Part shown: in pieces, positions 60,854 to 64,000 of the stretch
Numbering within the stretch: position 1 is the stretch's first letter
How the letters are laid out: every line of letters starts with the position of its first letter
Source of the DNA: Brevundimonas sp. MYb52
GTDB taxonomy: Bacteria > Pseudomonadota > Alphaproteobacteria > Caulobacterales > Caulobacteraceae
Reading direction: 5' to 3'
Assembly (NCBI RefSeq): GCF_002979535.1
Contig: NZ_PCPB01000001.1
Location: 186,001-250,000, forward strand
Length of the DNA stretch: 64,000 nt
The notes under the pieces: generated by a model
The model's database searches: none
Told to the model about the DNA's origin: nothing
The model's input: the letters and a program-made list of their open reading frames with translations, nothing else
Translations under genes and position numbers: made by a program

Positions 60854-62104
60854 GTGAACATCCCCGTACGCCCGCCGGAGGGCGAAAACAGCCGCGCATG
60901 GCCGGCCGACGTCGACGCCGCAGTGCCCTATTGGGTCTATACGGACCCCGCGATCTACGCCGAGGAACTGCAGAAGATCTGGTACGGGCCGCATTGGCTC
61001 TACGTCGGTCTGGAGTGCGAGCTGGCCGAGGTCGGCGACTGGAAGACGACGACCCTGGGCGAGAAGCCCTGCGTCATGGTCCGCTCGGGCGAGGACGAGA
61101 TCTCGGTCGTCGAGAACCGCTGCGCCCACAAGGGCGTCAAGTTCTGCCAGACACGCACCGGCCACTCCAAGGAGCTGATCTGCCCCTATCACCAATGGTC
61201 CTATGCCCTGAACGGCGACCTGCAGGGCGTGCCCTTCCGCCGGGGCGTCAAACGCCAGGGCGGCATGCCGTCGGACTTCGATCCCAAGGACCACAGCCTG
61301 AACAAGCTGCGGGTCGAGGTGGTCAACGGCGTGGTCTGGGCCACCTTCTCGGACGAGACGCCGCCCTTCCGCGAGTATCTCGGCGAGAAGTTCTGGAAGC
61401 ATTACACCCGCGTCTATGACGGCCGGAAGCTGGAGGTGCTGGGCTACAACCGTCAGCACATTCCCGCCAACTGGAAGCAGATGCAGGAGAACATCAAGGA
61501 CCCCTATCACGCGGGTCTGCTGCACGTGTTCTTCGCCACCTTCGGCCTGTTCCGCGCTGACCAGAAGTCCGCCGTCGATATCGACGACGAAGGTCGCCAC
61601 GGCATCCTGATCTCGCGCAAGGGCGAGCAGGAAAAGTCCGAGGCCATGGCCGACATCCGCAACTTCCAGGGCGATCTGGTGCTGGAAGACCCCCGCGTCA
61701 TGGACGTGGTGCAGGAGTTCCCCGGCGAAGAAACGGTCGGGATGATCACCATCTTCCCCAGCGTGATCCTGCAACAGCAGGTCAACAGCCTGACCACGCG
61801 CCAGATCGTGCCCAAGGGCGTGGGCGGCTTCGACTTCCACTGGACCCACTGGTGCTACGCTGACGACACGCCGGAGATGCGTCTGCGCCGCACGCGTCAG
61901 GCCAACCTGTTCGGCCCGGCGGGCTTCGTCTCGGCTGACGACGGCGAGGTTCTGGAAATGACCCAGCAGGGCGCCGCCGGTTCGCCGGACGAGCATTTCA
62001 TCCTGCAGATGGGCGGCCGCGAGATCGCGCCGACCGACCACCAGGTCACGGAAACCGCCGTGCGCGGCATGTACCGCTACTGGCGCAAGGTCATGGGCCT
62101 GTGA
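60854..62104 (+). CDS. nagG: Aromatic ring-hydroxylating oxygenase, alpha subunit (salicylate 5-hydroxylase type)
   Basis: 416 residues. Rieske [2Fe-2S] site C90-x-H92 (CAHKG) and C110-x2-H113 (CPYHQW), and a catalytic iron site with D216, H219 and H224 (KDPYHAGLLH). It starts with GTG at 60854, six bases after GGGAG. The family hydroxylates an aromatic acid with O2, using ferredoxin and reductase. The beta subunit, ferredoxin and gentisate dioxygenase follow with overlaps, which points to a substrate converted to gentisate: salicylate (5-hydroxylation) is the best guess. Other substituted benzoates or anthranilate-type acids are possible; naming by nagG is by context. Confidence 0.85.
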   Translation: MNIPVRPPEGENSRAWPADVDAAVPYWVYTDPAIYAEELQKIWYGPHWLYVGLECELAEVGDWKTTTLGEKPCVMVRSGEDEISVVENRCAHKGVKFCQTRTGHSKELICPYHQWSYALNGDLQGVPFRRGVKRQGGMPSDFDPKDHSLNKLRVEVVNGVVWATFSDETPPFREYLGEKFWKHYTRVYDGRKLEVLGYNRQHIPANWKQMQENIKDPYHAGLLHVFFATFGLFRADQKSAVDIDDEGRHGILISRKGEQEKSEAMADIRNFQGDLVLEDPRVMDVVQEFPGEETVGMITIFPSVILQQQVNSLTTRQIVPKGVGGFDFHWTHWCYADDTPEMRLRRTRQANLFGPAGFVSADDGEVLEMTQQGAAGSPDEHFILQMGGREIAPTDHQVTETAVRGMYRYWRKVMGL

Positions 62105-62106
62105 GC

Positions 62107-62580
62107 ATGACTCAGACTATCGCCCGCGACGAAATCCGCGACCTCTATGACGCCTATTACGGCGTGCTCGACGACGTCGATCTGCACGCCTGGCCCGACT
62201 TCTTCACCGAGGACTGCCTGTATCGGGTGATCCCGCGTGAGAACTACGACGCCGGCTATACCCTGTGCACCATGCAGGCCGAGAGCCGGGGCATGCTGAA
62301 GGACCGGGTGACCGGCCTGACGCGGACCCAGATGTATGCGCCGCGCTATTACCGTCGCTTCCCCACCGCGCCGCGCGTGACAGCCCAGGACGAGGCGGGC
62401 GTCAGCATTCGCCACAACCTGCTGGTGGTGCAGACTCTGGTGGACAAGCAGTCGGACATCATCCTGTCCGCCGTCTGCCACGACCGCATCGTCCGCGACG
62501 GCGATCGCCTGCGCTTTGTCGAGCGCATCGTCGTCTTCGATTCCGAAATGATCCCCAACAGTCTGGTGTACCCCGCATGA
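62107..62580 (+). CDS. nagH: Aromatic ring-hydroxylating oxygenase, beta subunit
   Basis: 157 residues of the NTF2-like fold used by beta subunits (IRDLYDAYYGVLDDVDLHAW near the start, and FVERIVVFDSEMIPNSLVYP at the end). It stabilises the alpha subunit oligomer and has no cofactor site. The ATG at 62107 is two codons after the GTG at 62101 that overlaps the alpha stop; either may be used. It overlaps the ferredoxin gene as ATGA. Size agrees with NagH-like subunits. Confidence 0.88.
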   Translation: MTQTIARDEIRDLYDAYYGVLDDVDLHAWPDFFTEDCLYRVIPRENYDAGYTLCTMQAESRGMLKDRVTGLTRTQMYAPRYYRRFPTAPRVTAQDEAGVSIRHNLLVVQTLVDKQSDIILSAVCHDRIVRDGDRLRFVERIVVFDSEMIPNSLVYPA

Positions 62581-62906
62581 CCGACGCCGCGACCCTGTCG
62601 TGGGTGGCGACCTTGCCGCCCTCGGCCCTCGAAGAACACGGCGTGGCCAAGGCCAGCGCCAACGGCCTGAACGTCGCTCTCTATGTCGTGGAAGGCGAGT
62701 ATTTCGCCACCGCCGACCTGTGCACCCACGGCGCCGCCAGCCTGTCCGACGGCTTCCTCGACGGCGAGCTGATCGAGTGCCCACTGCATCAGGGCACCTT
62801 CAACGTGAAGACCGGCGCCCCGGTCGACGCCCCGTGCTCGGTCGCCGTGCGCAGCTTCCCGGTGAAGCTGCAGGACGGCCTGCTGCACGTCGGCATGGAG
62901 GGCTGA
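62577..62906 (+). CDS. nagAb: Rieske ferredoxin of the oxygenase
   Basis: 109 residues. C49-x-H51 (CTHG) and C68-x2-H71 (CPLH) are the Rieske ligands. It carries electrons from the reductase at 59539 to the oxygenase alpha subunit. The ATG at 62577 overlaps the beta stop, and the gentisate dioxygenase begins four bases after its own stop. Confidence 0.92.
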   Translation: MTDAATLSWVATLPPSALEEHGVAKASANGLNVALYVVEGEYFATADLCTHGAASLSDGFLDGELIECPLHQGTFNVKTGAPVDAPCSVAVRSFPVKLQDGLLHVGMEG

Positions 62907-62909
62907 GCC

Positions 62910-63965
62910 ATGCACGAGGTCCTCTCCAACGACCAGCAGTCGCAGTTGAACGCCCTTTATGAACAGATGGAGCCGGAAGGCCTCTATCCCCTGTGGGAGA
63001 AGCTGTCGGCCCTGGTCCTGCCCCAGCCGGATTCCCCGGCCAAGGCGCACAAGTGGTCCTATGACAACGCCCGCGACTACCTGATGCGGGCGGGCGACCT
63101 GATCAGCGCCAAGCAGGCCGAGCGCCGCGTACTGATCCTGGAAAACCCCGGCCTGCCGGGCCATTCGGGCATCACGCCCAGTCTCTATGCCGGTCTGCAA
63201 CTGATCCTGCCGGGCGAGATCGCCCCGGCCCACCGTCATGCCCAGTGCGCCCTGCGCTTCGTCATGGAGGGCTCGGGCGCCTATACCTCGGTGGACGGCG
63301 AGAAGGCGGTGATGCAGCCGTTTGATCTGGTGCTGACGCCGGGCGGCCAGTGGCATGACCACGGCAACCCGACCGAGACGCCGATGATCTGGCTGGACGG
63401 TCTGGACATCCCCACCGTCCGCCATTTCGACGCCAGCTTCGCCGAGGGCTATTCGGAGGATCAGTTCCCGGAACAGGCTCCGGCCGGCGACAGCCTGAAC
63501 CGTTACGGCCGCAACATGCGTCCGCTGAAGGGGCACACGGCGGATCGTCGCCCGGCGCATCAGCCGCTGTTCCACTATCCCTACGCCGAGTGGCGTCCGG
63601 CCCTGGATGTCATGGCCGAGAGCGGCGCCGAGATCGACCCGCATCTGGGCCACGCCCTGGAGTTCATGAACCCGATCGACGGCGGGCCGATCATGGCCAC
63701 CATCTCGGCCCATGTCCGCCTGTTGCCGCAAGGCTTTGAATCCAAACCGCGCCGCTCGACCGACGGCACCATCTTCGTGGTGGTCGAAGGGACGGGCGAG
63801 GCGGTCATCGAGGGCGAGACGATCGCCTTGAAGCCGCGCGACATCGTCGTCGTGCCGTCGTGGAAATCGGTCGCCTTCAAGGCGGCCAGCCGACTGGTCC
63901 TGTTCGGATACTCCGACAAGGCCTGTCAGGAAAAACTGAACCTCTACAAGGAAGAGAACGCATGA
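62910..63965 (+). CDS. nagI: Gentisate 1,2-dioxygenase
   Basis: 351 residues, bicupin. The N-terminal cupin carries the iron-binding H108-R-H110 (APAHRHAQCALRF), and LTPGGQWHDHGNP gives the further His. The C-terminal cupin has MATISAHVRLLPQGF and the pattern FVVVEGTGEAVIEGETIAL. The length is typical. It cleaves gentisate to maleylpyruvate in the cytoplasm. The overlap with the next ATG (ATGA at 63962-63965) couples it to a probable hydrolase. Confidence 0.93.
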   Translation: MHEVLSNDQQSQLNALYEQMEPEGLYPLWEKLSALVLPQPDSPAKAHKWSYDNARDYLMRAGDLISAKQAERRVLILENPGLPGHSGITPSLYAGLQLILPGEIAPAHRHAQCALRFVMEGSGAYTSVDGEKAVMQPFDLVLTPGGQWHDHGNPTETPMIWLDGLDIPTVRHFDASFAEGYSEDQFPEQAPAGDSLNRYGRNMRPLKGHTADRRPAHQPLFHYPYAEWRPALDVMAESGAEIDPHLGHALEFMNPIDGGPIMATISAHVRLLPQGFESKPRRSTDGTIFVVVEGTGEAVIEGETIALKPRDIVVVPSWKSVAFKAASRLVLFGYSDKACQEKLNLYKEENA

Positions 63966-64000
63966 GCCTGCTGTTCCAACCGCAAGCGCCCGTGCTTGCC
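63962..64000 (+). CDS. Start of a probable fumarylpyruvate hydrolase (cut by the window edge)
   Basis: Only 13 codons are present (MSLLFQPQAPVLA). This N-terminus and its position after gentisate dioxygenase fit fumarylpyruvate hydrolases of the FAH family, which would complete gentisate breakdown after isomerisation. A GGAAGAG ribosome site is present. The identification rests mainly on context. Confidence 0.5.
   Translation, partial: MSLLFQPQAPVLA

Noticed and set aside
1..64000. CRISPR arrays, tRNA or rRNA genes
   Set aside because: No regularly spaced repeats and no tRNA or rRNA core sequences were recognised on either strand.

Overview
The window looks like a chromosomal segment of a high-GC alphaproteobacterium, most likely Caulobacterales close to Brevundimonas. 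The grounds are the GC-rich coding with strong G/C third positions on the right, many TonB-dependent receptors, SapC, an exact EcfG-type promoter, and the gene families themselves. No RNA genes or CRISPR arrays were seen, and no complete insertion sequence was recognised.

Left part (1-23.3 kb) is an accessory-like region with more mixed codon use. On the minus strand, 24-5728 is a four-gene overlapping operon: AraC regulator, HExxH metallopeptidase-like lipoprotein, HlyD adaptor and C39-domain ABC exporter. On the plus strand, 6.4-14.9 kb holds a short TonB-dependent receptor, an ECF sigma/FecR pair, a STN-containing receptor and two small paralogous secreted cysteine proteins. Then come a broken tyrosine-integrase remnant, a DUF1328 gene under an EcfG-type promoter, two translationally coupled serine recombinases with unusual C-termini, small hypothetical genes, a LuxR-type HTH/membrane protein with a second gene nested in another frame, and two tandem XRE regulators.

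Middle part (23.6-53.0 kb) is one long plus-strand set: TonB-dependent receptor, PhoD phosphatase, stand-alone STN protein, TonB, ECF sigma, FecR, FhaC-type transporter, a DUF2341/LamG/ExbB fusion, ExbD, a second TonB, a porin, a hypothetical protein, a 4438-residue haemagglutinin-like exoprotein, SapC, an OmpH-like protein and a small TonB_C-like protein. The content closely parallels the Pseudomonas aeruginosa PUMA3 (VreA/VreI/VreR) signalling system and its phosphate-starvation two-partner secretion system PdtA/PdtB. I infer a phosphate-scavenging surface and secretion system with its own signalling and its own proton-motive-force machinery. This is the most interesting locus in the window.

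Right part (53.0-64 kb) is catabolic. A LysR gene is divergent from a minus-strand operon of MFS transporter, alpha/beta hydrolase, cupin and alcohol dehydrogenase. SDR and IclR genes follow. Last is a ring-hydroxylating oxygenase operon (ferredoxin reductase, alpha and beta subunits, Rieske ferredoxin), then gentisate 1,2-dioxygenase and the first codons of a probable fumarylpyruvate hydrolase cut by the window edge. Together these suggest salicylate or a related aromatic acid is converted to gentisate, whose ring is then cleaved.
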